This document shows, in pieces, positions 1-10,800 of a DNA stretch of 64,000 bases. This DNA comes from Stemphylium vesicarium (Eukaryota > Ascomycota > Dothideomycetes > Pleosporales > Pleosporaceae), in the NCBI GenBank assembly GCA_004380135.1, contig QXCR01000022.1, forward strand, positions 186,001 to 250,000, written 5' to 3'. Below the pieces are notes generated by a model, which was given only the letters and a program-made list of their open reading frames with translations, did no database searches and was not told where the DNA came from. Both the position numbers and the translations under genes were made by a program. Each line of letters starts with the position of its first letter. Positions within the stretch are counted from its first letter, which is position 1.

Positions 1-451
1 GAGAGAGTTGACCTGGTGTTCTTGCGTGGGCAGTACATCACTTTTTGAATAGCATATAAGCTGCAGATGCATTCCGCTGACATGCTGATGATGCATCAGC
101 CGATACGAAAGCTTTGGCAACGCCCACATCTTACTTTAGGAAAGAAGAAACATCCTTTGACCGCGCGACCTCGTGCATGTAGCACATCCGTCCCTCGATT
201 AAATCATGCATGAAGCCGCGGGTGGAGCAGTTGCATACTCTGGCCAGTGCAGAAAGAGCGAAGGGGCATTAGTAAGCGCACGAGGCAGTCAGCAGTTGCA
301 AATGTGTCGTCACTGGCATGAATACATTGATCGCCTGCTGACATGGTAGACAAATGACAGGGCTGGAAAGCGAAAGCGGAGACTATGAGAAACGCCGCAC
401 ATACCGCATACCGTTGAACTCCGTGATGCCTTACTTCTTCACCTTTCCTTT

Positions 452-1380
452 TCAGTAGAAGTCCTCCGATTTTCCCCAAGTAATCTCATGTTCGTACTTA
501 CTCATAAGCTGCCCAGTCGGATCATCGCCCTTGACATGCGCCCATGCTCCCGCGAAGTGTATGATGAATTTGCCAGGCTCCCATTTGCCATCATCATTCT
601 CGTAGCACTTTATCTCTTCCGGGAAGGCGTTCAGCTTCGACTGAGGTGCGACAGTAAACCTATCCGAGTATGGCTTATCCTTCATAAGCTCGACCATGGC
701 GTCCTGTTCGCTGTAGTGATTGCTCTCGGAGGTACTGTGGAGCTCGAGCGCGCGGCGTATGAAATCGAGAGACCGTTCGTGGGCGCGGACCGCGAAGGAT
801 CCTAGGTTCAGACCATTGCAATCGTGTGTGAAGATGTAGTCGATTTCATCCGCGTTTTTGGCGCTCTGTAGCTCCTCGTCGATGATGCCGTGGACTGCGA
901 TGTCGGTGTTGGTGATGAGGGTGTCGAAGTCTACCCACCATATCCAGTCGTACTTTCCAGTCTTGACCAATCGCTCTATCATGTTGAACTTCCAAAAGAC
1001 AGGGTTGCCAGTTGCGCTGTGCTGTTCGTAGTCGGTGATGAAGTCGTAGCCATGGCGGCGTGAATAGTCTGGTCAAAGCCCGCGTCAGATCACTCCTTAG
1101 AGTTCGCTACATCCCTCTACTTACGGTCTTTGTTCTTGAGGGAGAGGTGGAGATACGATCTCTGTTCCGTGACGAATGTTATGACGGCTAACCGCGGTGG
1201 CTTCTGCTCTTCCTCGTGAGGCTTTTGCTCGGGTTCCACGGGAGCGGGCGCGGGAGGAGGCGGAGGCGGCGGTTGCTCATCGTGGCTCGTTCCTTGACTG
1301 AGCTGCCATCCGAGGAATACGAGGAAGGCCAGTAACAACACGAACGAGGGCGGAACCCCCCTGGCTGACCGGATAAGCAT
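452..1380 (-). CDS. GT34 family Golgi glycosyltransferase (alpha-1,2-galactosyl-/alpha-1,6-mannosyltransferase type)
   Basis: Two exons, 1380-1125 and 1068-452, give a 290-aa protein; the intron 1124-1069 has GTAAGT and an AG acceptor. Residues 11-27 form one hydrophobic segment (FVLLLAFLVFLGWQL) after a short basic N-terminus, as expected of a type II Golgi signal anchor, followed by a Pro-rich stem. The luminal part carries WIWWVDFDTLITN with the metal-binding DxD (DFD), then LNLGSF, a SEQDAM segment and a final IIHFAGAW, the order seen in the GMA12/MNN10 family. Such enzymes add galactose or mannose to N-glycan outer chains or other wall mannans. At 290 aa the protein is at the short end for the family, and donor and acceptor cannot be assigned from sequence. 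It lies alone, with 0.9 kb of gene-free DNA upstream. Confidence 0.87.
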
Positions 1381-2325
1381 ATTCGCGACAGGTTTGAAGA
1401 CCCAGCTTCAGCGATGTAGCAGACGAAGGTTGATATTTTGTCATTCAAGGAGCCAAACCGAACATTGCTATTGCAGCTGGTGGTACTCGGGATGGGAGCC
1501 AAGCATGCGGAGGAGGCGGGATGGGGCGCGAAAAGGGAGACATGGTCGAGAACACCTTCCGGAGCTCAGCTGCGGGTACAGCCGCGCAGCCCTGCATGGA
1601 TCCCAGGTTGGACGAGAGACGCGAATTTCCACGCAATAGATGAAATCGTCCGTGGTTGAAGAGGCCGAGAAGTTGGATGCATCGAAACGTTCAAGACGAG
1701 ATGCACATCATGTGGGCCTGCCGCCCGCCCGTTCCCAAGAAAAGGAAAACAGATGGTCGCCTAAGATCCACCGGATGTCGGGTCAGGGTTTGCGCTCGGG
1801 CCATGTTCCCTCCTTAGCTCCACCTCCCGCCCCCAATAACGACTATCGCGTAAACACCTTCATCACACCTTACTACTTCTGCATATTAACGCTGACACTA
1901 TATCACTACTGCTTACATCATATCATGTCTGATTATCGCGGCAGCCAAGGAATGGAGAGGGGACGTTACATCGACGGTGTTTGGCATTGTGCGAGGAGCA
2001 TACCGAACGCAGTTGAGCTGTTGCGGACTTGACTGATAGGCGATTGTAGTCCTCGACTACCTGCAGCGCATTTCCAATCCAGGAAGCAAAACTAAAACTT
2101 CCAGAAATGTTTTATGTTAATGCGTCTCCCAAATTATACCTTTTAACGTTCCCAGTCAATAGATGCCAAAAGCCTCAAGGGGAGCAATGCGACGTTTTCC
2201 TTTGGGATTAGGATGCGAAGCCACGCGAGAAAGGAGCCCTCGAAAGCATCTCCCAAGCCGAAGCCGCAGCCGCCAACCCAATCACACCCGCCAGGCGTCC
2301 ACCAGTTCCTTCGCCGTCTTTCACG
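1381..2325. other. Gene-free stretch
   Basis: This contains the 5' flank of the GT34 gene and then DNA with only short overlapping frames that lack recognisable motifs or plausible splicing. I see no RNA gene or element. Confidence 0.4.
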
Positions 2326-3015
2326 ATGACGACGGAACCTTCCGCGTCGAAGAACAAGCAAAAGCGCTCTGTTGATCTAGACGAAAAGTACGATTCCTCC
2401 GATATCGACTATGATGACCTGAACGAGGCCTTAAGTCAGACCGAAACGCCATACAATGCTGCGAAGACGGCCGATTTCAATACTCCAATCGCGAAGAGAC
2501 GAAATCTCGGGTCGGATATGAACCAGAGTAGCAGGGCAGAGGCTCGGCGGCTTTAGACACCTCGAGCTGAACCGATAGCCTCTGGGGATCCATTCAATTC
2601 GAAGACTCCGAGAACAAACAGCAACCTGTTTACTCCCTCCAACACCAGTGCATACATCGCCCACCAAAATGCAACACCATCGGCCTCTTTCGATGGGACA
2701 CCGAGTCAGAGTAGCCTCAAGAACGCTGTGGCTGAGGAATTAGCCACAGGTGTTTTTGGTCTGTTGCAAGAGTATGGTATGCACCTGGACGGATTTATAG
2801 AACGTGACCTCGAAGCGTTGCTCAACAAACACGCCAAATCTGCTGAGGGATACAGAAGTGGTCGCGAGGCGAGTCGTGCTCAGATCAAGGCGAAAGATGC
2901 GAGAAAAGCCGAGCTTACGCTCCGCATTGGCACGCTTGAGGCTGAACTGCAGGTTGAGAAGCTCATGGTGGAAAACCCACAATGGGAGACCGAGAACGGC
3001 ACCTCTGTCAATTAG
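2326..3015 (+). pseudogene. Degenerate coiled-coil gene with one in-frame stop
   Basis: One frame is open from ATG 2326 to the stop at 3013-3015 except for a single TAG at 2554-2556, so the locus would encode about 229 aa if read through. Before the stop lies a charged, phosphosite-like region (DLDEKYDSSDIDYDDL, then ALSQTETPYNAAKT). After it come a Ser/Thr/Pro-rich linker and an alpha-helical segment with heptad-like spacing (LLQEYGMHLDGF, then KAKDARKAELTLRIGTLEAE). From memory this architecture resembles a lineage-specific protein found in many copies in Pleosporales, of unknown function. The context around the stop (Leu-stop-Thr-Pro) would suit an ancestral CAG, that is C-to-T at CpA. The end at 3015 may itself be a truncation. 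Stop-codon readthrough or a sequencing error are alternatives. Confidence 0.55.
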
Positions 3016-3087
3016 GGCGCCCTTCGCAGTGTCTTCGCAATCGTCATCACTTCCCGCCAGACTGCCAAGATTCTTTGGCACCTAGAC

Positions 3088-3590
3088 TCAGCTGTAGTTG
3101 TCCAGTAGCACTCTGTCAGTGAGCTTGATGGGGAAAGCATCTTGATATTCCACAATGGTACCTTCCGCCACCTCAACGCCATGAAACGTCTGCTCATTTG
3201 AGGAGATGGCAAACGTGGCTACACTGTCTTTTGTGGAGAAGAGACGAGCCGCGCCAGTTCCTGCGAGCCCGATAGGCCGAAGTCGACCCCGGATCGTCTC
3301 TTGTATTTGTCCAGATTATGCATGGCTGATGCGCCAGACAACGCGTATCACGGCAGGATCGTGACCACACGACCATCCGACGTCTCCACATGGGCCACAG
3401 GGCGTGCCTAGTCTCGCGCAGTTGTGAAGACAATTAGCAGCTCGTCAGCCTTCACATGTACGCCACATCGCCCGAGCACGCAATGAAGTCTCTTACGCCC
3501 TCGGCCCAGATCAGACCGGTTCCATCACTTTATGACAGGGTAGAATTCCAAGAAAGGCTATAGGTAATAGTGACGTTACAACTCCGGCGG
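3088..3590 (-). pseudogene. Gene relic with several stops and frameshifts (unknown family)
   Basis: Reading the minus strand from about 3590 to a final TGA at 3088-3090 gives protein-like stretches broken by TAA 3530-3532, TAG 3408-3410 and TGA 3348-3350, plus at least two frame changes (near 3460 and near 3230). Coherent pieces include GTGLIWAEGVRDFIACSGDV, KADELLIVFTTARD, HNLDKYKRRSGVDFGLSG, and near the end FAISSNEQTFHGVEVAEGTI and DAFPIKLTDRVLLDNYS. I do not recognise the parent family. The three stops could each come from CAA, CAG or CGA by one C-to-T change. The relic converges tail to tail on the broken coiled-coil gene ending at 3015. Confidence 0.45.
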
Positions 3591-4215
3591 AACTAAGCTA
3601 TGCCTAGCCTTGGCAACTCGGAAAACGGCAAGAAAGTACGTGGCGATTTGTCGGAAACAAGGCAACCAACACCGCCTGACGTACGCCGGGCTATAACCGA
3701 CGAGCCGCTATCCACTTTTCACAGCGGAGGCTTGGCGGGAAACGGTGCCCTCCGCGCTTCTACTCACGACGAATGTCCCTGTCCCTGGATTGCGTGATGC
3801 GTAATGTAACATGGCCTTTCCTGCACCCAGAGCTTGTTTTGCAGGATGGGTACCTTCGGTATTACTGCAAACCATGCGCCGATGGTACGATGGGGCCACT
3901 CAACCGTTCGTAGCTACCTATAGGATGCAAGTCGTCTCACACACCATTACCAACGCAAACTGACCCGAAGGATCAACTGAACGTGGATATGAAAAGATTT
4001 GGTACGGTTTCTTGGCGAATATGGTGGGGCTTACGCCCTGGACAAAATACAAAACCGGTTCACTCCCTTGTAATGAATGTTTGAACCCTTTCGTTTGCCT
4101 GCAGGAGCCATACTCCGAAAAGTGTCAACTCTAAAGTGGTGCAGTCTAGTTGTACCTTACTCTCGAGGTTCAGCCTCTTTTCTCTTTCTTTTTACCCAGC
4201 AGATAGCCTTTCAAG
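3591..4215. other. Gene-free stretch upstream of the symporter gene
   Basis: Only short frames without motifs. The last 150 bases before 4216 are pyrimidine-rich (ctcttttctctttcttttt near 4177-4195), typical of a fungal promoter or 5' UTR. Confidence 0.4.
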
Positions 4216-6536
4216 ATGGTTATGCGCATTTTGCGAAAGATTGGCGACTACATCGCACCTCCTGCTTCGAAAAGTGAGGATGGCCGTGATCAATGGCCTT
4301 CACGGGCAGCCTTTTTGCTTGCAGCCATGGGAGGTTGCGCTGGACAAGGAAACTTGCTCAGATATCCCAGTGTCCTCTACAACAACAATGGCCTGCAGTG
4401 GTTCATCCCGTATCTTCTTGCAGTTTTTCTCATCGCTATTCCGGCGCTCATACTGGAAGTGTCAATTGGCCAAGCGTACCGGGGCGGGACTGTCATTGCT
4501 TGTAAGGTTGCCCGATTAAGTGATTGCATAAGATGTATAAACTGATACAGTGAAATCGCGACAGTCAACAACGTTCACCGCAGACTCAAAGGCGTAGGAA
4601 TGGGTCCGGTTATTGTCAGCTTCCTCGTAGTGCAGTATTTCACTGTCAACTTGGCGTGGATCATGCAATACTTCCGATACAGCTTTACCAGCCCTTTGCC
4701 ATGGGAGAACCGCATCGAGGAATTCTACTATCAAGACGTCCTCCAACGTGGAGACATCAACGAAGGAAGTTTGAGCGCTGATGGGAACTCGGTGGCCAGG
4801 TTTACGGGTTATCCCAGCACAGCGCTTCTTGGCGAAACCGTCGGATGGTCGATCTTCGTTTGGTTCCTCATCTGGATTTCCATCTTCCGCGGAGTCGGTA
4901 TGACGGGACGAGTCGTCTACTTCACCATGGGTCTGCCGATCGTCACTACCATCATCTTTGTTGGCAGAGCATTGTCGCTCGAGAACGCGCGAGAGGGTGT
5001 AGACCTTGTCTGGAGAACGTGGAGACCCGACCAACTCGCTTCGGGAACTGTTTGGCAGACAGCTGTTGGCCAAGTCTTCTTCTCGACTGGTATTGGGTTT
5101 GGATACTTTACATCCTACGCGAGTTACAATACCAAGCACGCGAATGCCGTCATGGACGCGTGCCTCATCTGCGGCAGCAACGTTCTTTTTGAGAATTTCG
5201 CCGCCTTTGCTGTCTTTGGCGTTGTCGGCTTTCTCCGCAGATGGCCACAGGACGGCGAAAGGCTTGGAGCCTTTGTAGTTGGTAAGTCGGACGTACGAAC
5301 TTTATGTAAGAAGTGCGCTGATTCGATCTCTTAGGATTCCTCACTCTACCCGAAGCAGTGCTCCAGATGCCAGGGGCCAACTTCTGGGCTGTACTTTTGT
5401 TCTTTACACTCGTAGTTCTTGGGTTTAGTTCAGCCTTCGTCATGCTTGACGTTGTGGTCACGCTCATCTGCGACTCTGGCCTAGTCAAGGCATCACGGCC
5501 TGTCGTCGTCACCTTTCTCACCATCCTCAGCTTCCTTATGTGAGTAACACTTGTTCATTTCTATGGAAATTTCTCAAGCATTCTCGTCCATCTATGCCTG
5601 TAAGCTTCTACTGACTGTTTCTCCGCCATAGGTGTCTGCCATATTGCACTGAGTTTGGTTACTATCTGCTCGATGGTATTGACCGATGGGTCAATAATGT
5701 CGCCCTCATCTTCGTCGTCTGGAGTGAAGTCTCCAGCGCCACCACCGTATACCGATGGAAAGACATTGTCGAACAGACTGGCCTGCCCGCCTTTGTGGTA
5801 TACAACGTGGGCTTCTTTGGAGCTCAGATATTGGGTATCAGCTTGGCCCACGGCATCAACCGCCCTGGAGTTGGCGCAGGAGTTGGCATTGGCTTCTACT
5901 TTGCCATGGCCATCATAGCTGTGATGATTGCGCGAACACCCGATATGTGTGCACCCTCTTTCTGGAAACGCAAGTCTTTTGTCCAGAACTTCTGGAACAG
6001 CAACTCTTTTATCAAGAAGTTCTGGTTCCTGGCCTTCTACTCAGTAAGTACTACTCGATTCGTTAGCGCGCCTTCCCAAATCCTAACTCAATCTGCAGGG
6101 CAACCAACTACGTCGCGACCTCAATGTTATTGTTGGCCAGGGCAATAACTGGAAGATCCCTGCATTTATGCCTTTCCTTCTGCGCTACCTCAGCGGGCCA
6201 GTTCTTGCCATCATCTTTTCATTCGCTTTCCCAGAGTTCCATACTCTACGTTACGACCCCATGATGATTGCCGGCTTCATCTTGTCCATCATAACTGTCA
6301 TCGTCATCCTGCTCGGTCTGGTAATGCCTCGATACTACGATGCCTTCATCCCTGTAGCCCGACGATTCGAGGGTACTGAGCCAACGGTAACAATGCAGAC
6401 CAAGGGCGAATTGGCCGGCAGGCCCATTGCAGAGATGTTCATTGCCGAACACGGAGACTCCGCCACCATGCGGGACTCTTCTTCAGGACAAGGACTGGAC
6501 ACCGACAAGCACGTCAAGACAACAGGCGTAAAATAA
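4216..6536 (+). CDS. Sodium/neurotransmitter-symporter family (SNF/NSS) transporter
   Basis: Five exons, 4216-4501, 4565-5281, 5335-5539, 5632-6043 and 6099-6536, join in frame to 685 aa. All introns are 53-92 nt with GTRAG-type donors. The first transmembrane helix carries AAMGGCAGQGNLLRYPSVLY followed by NNNG, equivalent to the Gly/Asn-rich, unwound Na+-binding TM1 of LeuT-fold transporters. About 12 hydrophobic segments follow, including IPALILEVSIGQAYRGG and VFFSTGIGFGYFTSYASY (the TM6 region with Ser/Gly). The cytoplasmic C-terminus from about residue 615 is hydrophilic. The family co-transports amino acids, amines or osmolytes with Na+ (Cl- in animals) at the plasma membrane. The substrate of fungal members is mostly unknown. 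Alternative acceptors in the first intron were rejected because only the CAG at 4562-4564 restores the conserved frame. Confidence 0.9.
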
Positions 6537-7885
6537 GCCACGGTGGATACCCAGGCTTAGATTTCCTTTTTCCTTCTTCGCAGGCGCGCTCGATGACGCG
6601 ACCGCGACGTGGAAGTCGATCAGCGTTGTTTTTCGTTTTTTCTTTGGATGATGATCTGTTTGTTGCAGCGTTCTAAAAAGCGAGTCCCTTTTGCGCCCAG
6701 CCCTGAGCCCAGACGATACCAAACCATGCCCATTTCGCTGTTCCCATACAGCATACCATATGCGACTTTCCTAATCCGGCACGCCCATTCTCTGCGCCCG
6801 AGTGAGTGCTTGTCTTGGAAGTTCCTCAGCTTGTTGATTTAGACGCCCATTTTGGACTGTGTGGCTTGGTGCATGAACGAAGACACTACAGCCCAAAGCT
6901 TACTGCCGAAACTGTGAACTACCGTGTTCACGGAAATTTGCCCGTCTAGCGTGCTTGCTACATGTGCTCGTTGCCGACTACCCGGACGCAAGATACGACT
7001 GACCCTGACAAACACGTTTACAAGAACAGTGCATATTTGTATTTGGTGACTACCTACTACCACAGGAGACTCTATACATTGTTTGTCGATTTGTCAAGCG
7101 CACAGGTCGTGTGGATTGTACATTGCAGAAACTGACAAACTGCCGACTTTAGATATCGAGATCCTGTCGGCGTATTTGCCCCACGATCGCGATGCCGTAC
7201 TTCCAGTGTGACATGCTGCGCATGGCTGTCGGTATTTCCATATTACCATCGATATGAATAGATGAATGGGCATCATGTCGTGAATACTAAACGGGAAAAG
7301 CTTGGGGGCAAAGAAACTTGGTTCTGCAAAGCCATAGAAACGGCAATGTGGCGTATGCCAAGTATTAAGAGAGGATTCGTGAGTGCCTGGATGACGGACT
7401 CAACCTTGCGCCTCAGCCTGAGTGCCTGCGCAAGGGTATTGATTGCAATTTTGCGCCACGCTCGCGAGTCAAACGTGAGACCCGGGTGGGGTGCGTCGTT
7501 TGTGCGACTACCCACTAAACCTCATTCGGCCCTGGAACGACTGCGCGACTTGTGCGGACGCCACTTTACCGTTCTTTCGCCCACAAGTCTGAATCTGTAG
7601 GTAGTAATGACATATCGCGGAAACCACGCGAAAAGTAACATTTCATATATATGAAGGTACCCGAGCGACGGGGTTCCCTTTGTCTAGTCATCCTTTCCTT
7701 CAACTTCGCCTAGCAGCTTCTTTGAGTGTTTAGATTGCCAAACGACAACCGTTGGCTACTACCCCAGACCAATTATCCACCGCCCCTTCCATCCATCACA
7801 CACGCACAAGAATCGTTACCCGATCAAGGACATTCGGACCTGGAAAATTGGGCTGTCACCGTAATTCAGACCTATCATCGTCACC
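6537..7885. promoter_or_regulatory. Intergenic region with the probable promoter of the copper ATPase
   Basis: This stretch separates the symporter from the ATPase, which follow each other on the + strand. I find no coding frame with family motifs. A TATA-like catatatatg lies near 7644-7653, about 235 bases before the ATPase ATG. I could not identify a copper-responsive element with confidence. Confidence 0.35.
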
Positions 7886-10800
7886 ATGTCACCTCCGGCA
7901 CCGTTACCCAAATTGCGCGACCCACAAGATGACACCACGACCACGACATGCTTTATCTCTAATCTGCACTGCCCATCATGTGTAGACGGTATTCAAGCTT
8001 CTCTCAGCGCTCTCGATCCCGCGCCTCAGGATGTATTTATTTCCATTGTTTCTCATTCGGTAGTCGTACGCCACGCCACATCACTGAACCTCGACGACAT
8101 TACCGGCTCCTTGGAGGCGGCGGGGTTCGAGATTCACAGCGTCTTCCAGAACAACAAGGCGGTGAAAGATCCGGTCGAGGTCAGGAATTCGAGTGCAGAG
8201 GGCAAGACTGTTGAGTGGCATACCAGCCTGGAACGTGCTGTGAACAGTTGGTTACACCCAACTAAGCCTGACGGCCCTAGCGACGACATGAAAAAGAAAG
8301 AAGCACACCTGGCACAGTGCGAGCAATGCAAGAGAGAAGGAGGTGGGATTGGCTTGAACAGCGAAGAGGCACTGCCATGCAAGCCGCACCCCATCATCGC
8401 AGCGTCACCTAGGGCCAGCGTTGATGACTGTGCGTCGGCTGAGCCCAAATCGCCCGCATCCGAAAATTTTGTTGCCGTCGACGTTCCGACTAACACAAAA
8501 CCTTGCAAGACAACTCTGGCCATTACTGGAATGACATGCAGCTCCTGTGTGTCCGCCATCACCCACGCCGTCCAAGAACTCCCATGGGTCCAGTCTGTCA
8601 ACGTCAACCTCCTTACAAATAGTGCAGCAGTTGTCTTCAGTGGAAAAGAGAAGTGCGATGAGCTCGTTGAGACAATTGAGGACTGTGGGTTCGACGTTAC
8701 GGTGGAGACGCTGGAAGAAGTCCATGGCACAACATCTGAGGGTGTAACGTCGTCCAAGCAGCAGACAGGAAAATGGCGTGCTACCTATTCGCTTGGGGGC
8801 TTGACATGTTCAGCCTGTGTTGGAAACGTCAACAGAGCACTGGAATTACACACCTGGATCCAGAAGGTAGATGTCAACCTTATATCGAACAGTGCTACCG
8901 TCATCTTTACAGGCAAGGAGCATCTACCAGAGATCAAGGAAAGTATTGAAGATGTCGGATATACAGCCACGCTTGACCAGGTCATCCAGGAAGGTACCAC
9001 CGTCACCGAAACCATCGAACGAGCTATTGCGATCCAGATAGACGGTATGTTTTGCCACCACTGTCCGCAAAACATCATACGGGAACTACAAGAGGCGTTC
9101 GCCGACAAGGACAACTTCGTACTCGAAGACCCTCTCATTTCCCTGGAGAAACCCGTGCTGCGCGTCAAATATGTACCAGACCCTCCCAATATTACTATCC
9201 GACGTATCTTCGCTGCGATCACCAGCCTGAACCCAGTGTTCAAGCCATCCGTCTCCCACCCTCCAACGATAGAGGAGCGCGCACGACAAATGCATAAGCA
9301 GGAGAGGACGCGTATTATGTTTCGCCTTCTTCTATGCATCGTCATCGCTATACCTACATTCATCCTCGGCATCGTCTTCATGAGTCTGGTCAGCTCCGAG
9401 CACCCTGTTCGCAAGTACCTCATGGGGAAAATGTGGGCTGGAAATGTAACCCGACTCAGCTGGGCATTGTTCATCCTAGCCACCCCCGTCTACTTCTTCG
9501 CTACTGATACATTCCATCGACGCGCGCTCAAGGAGTTGAAGTCGATGTGGCGACCTGGAAGTCGGACTCCCTACCTGCATCGCTTTACGCGGTTCGGAAG
9601 TATGAACATGCTCATCTCGCTTGGAACCACCATCGCATACCTAGCATCGATTGTGGAACTGATCCTAGCCGCCACAAAGACGTCTTCTGGCTCCATGAAC
9701 GATTCCTACTTTGACGCAGTGGTTTTCCTGACCATGTTCCTGCTAGTCGGTCGGTTTTTAGAAGCCTACAGCAAGGCAAAGACTGGAGATGCTGTCACGT
9801 CGCTCGGAAAGCTACGACCCAACGAGACTATCCTCGTAGATTCAGAGAATGGCGATACCAAGATCGCGACTGATCTTCTCGAAATCGGAGATGTCGTTCG
9901 CGTGCATCACGGCACCTCGCCACCATTCGACGGAGACATCATTGAGGGAAGCTCAAATTTTGACGAGTCTAGCTTGACCGGAGAGTCGCGCCCCGTGAAG
10001 AAGTCGGAAGGCGACACTGTTTATTCTGGCACCGTGAACAAGGGCGCTCCTGTGAAGATCACGATCACGACTGTCTCGGGCACGTCGATGCTGGATCAGA
10101 TCATCAATGCTGTGCGAGAAGGCCAGTCACACCGTGCTCCTGTCGAGAGAGCTGCAGACATCATCACATCCCACTTTGTGCCATTCGTCATTGCCGTCGC
10201 CATCATCACTTGGCTTGTATGGTTGATCTTAGGCACGACTGGCGCTATTCCAAGTGAATGGAAGAATGAAGCTGCCGGCGGGTGGGAGCTTTGGTCGCTA
10301 CGTTTTGCCATCGCAGTCTTTGTCATCGCTTGCCCATGTGGTATTGGCCTCGCAGCGCCAACTGCTCTCTTTGTTGGGGGTGGTCTAGCCGCAAAACACG
10401 GAATCCTTGTCCGAGGCGGCGGTGAAGCTTTCCAAGAAGCCAGCTCACTCGACTGCATCGTTTTTGATAAGACCGGTACCCTTACCCAAGGAGGTGACCC
10501 CGCAGTAACAAACCACAAGTTCTCTGGAGGTCAAAATGGTCCCCTTGTACTGGGTATCGTGAAGGCGCTGGAAGAAAACAGCAACCATCCCATCGCACAC
10601 GCGTTGGTTTGGTTCTGCAACAAGGAGGAGCACGCCATTCCAGCGGCGGTCAACGTCGATGAAGTACCCGGCAAGGGCTTGAAAGGTACCTTCAGAGTCG
10701 ACGGACAGGACATCACGGCCATTGTCGGAAACGAGAGCTTCATGACTGATCACCACGTCTCCATCCCTACTGAAGACGCTGCATTGCTACAGAAGTGGAA

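Noticed and set aside
2163..2375. 70-codon + frame upstream of the coiled-coil pseudogene
   Set aside because: It is in a different frame, Arg/Ser-rich, and overlaps the start of the better-supported frame.
4516..5139. 207-codon minus frame over the symporter
   Set aside because: Antisense shadow of transmembrane-coding sequence.
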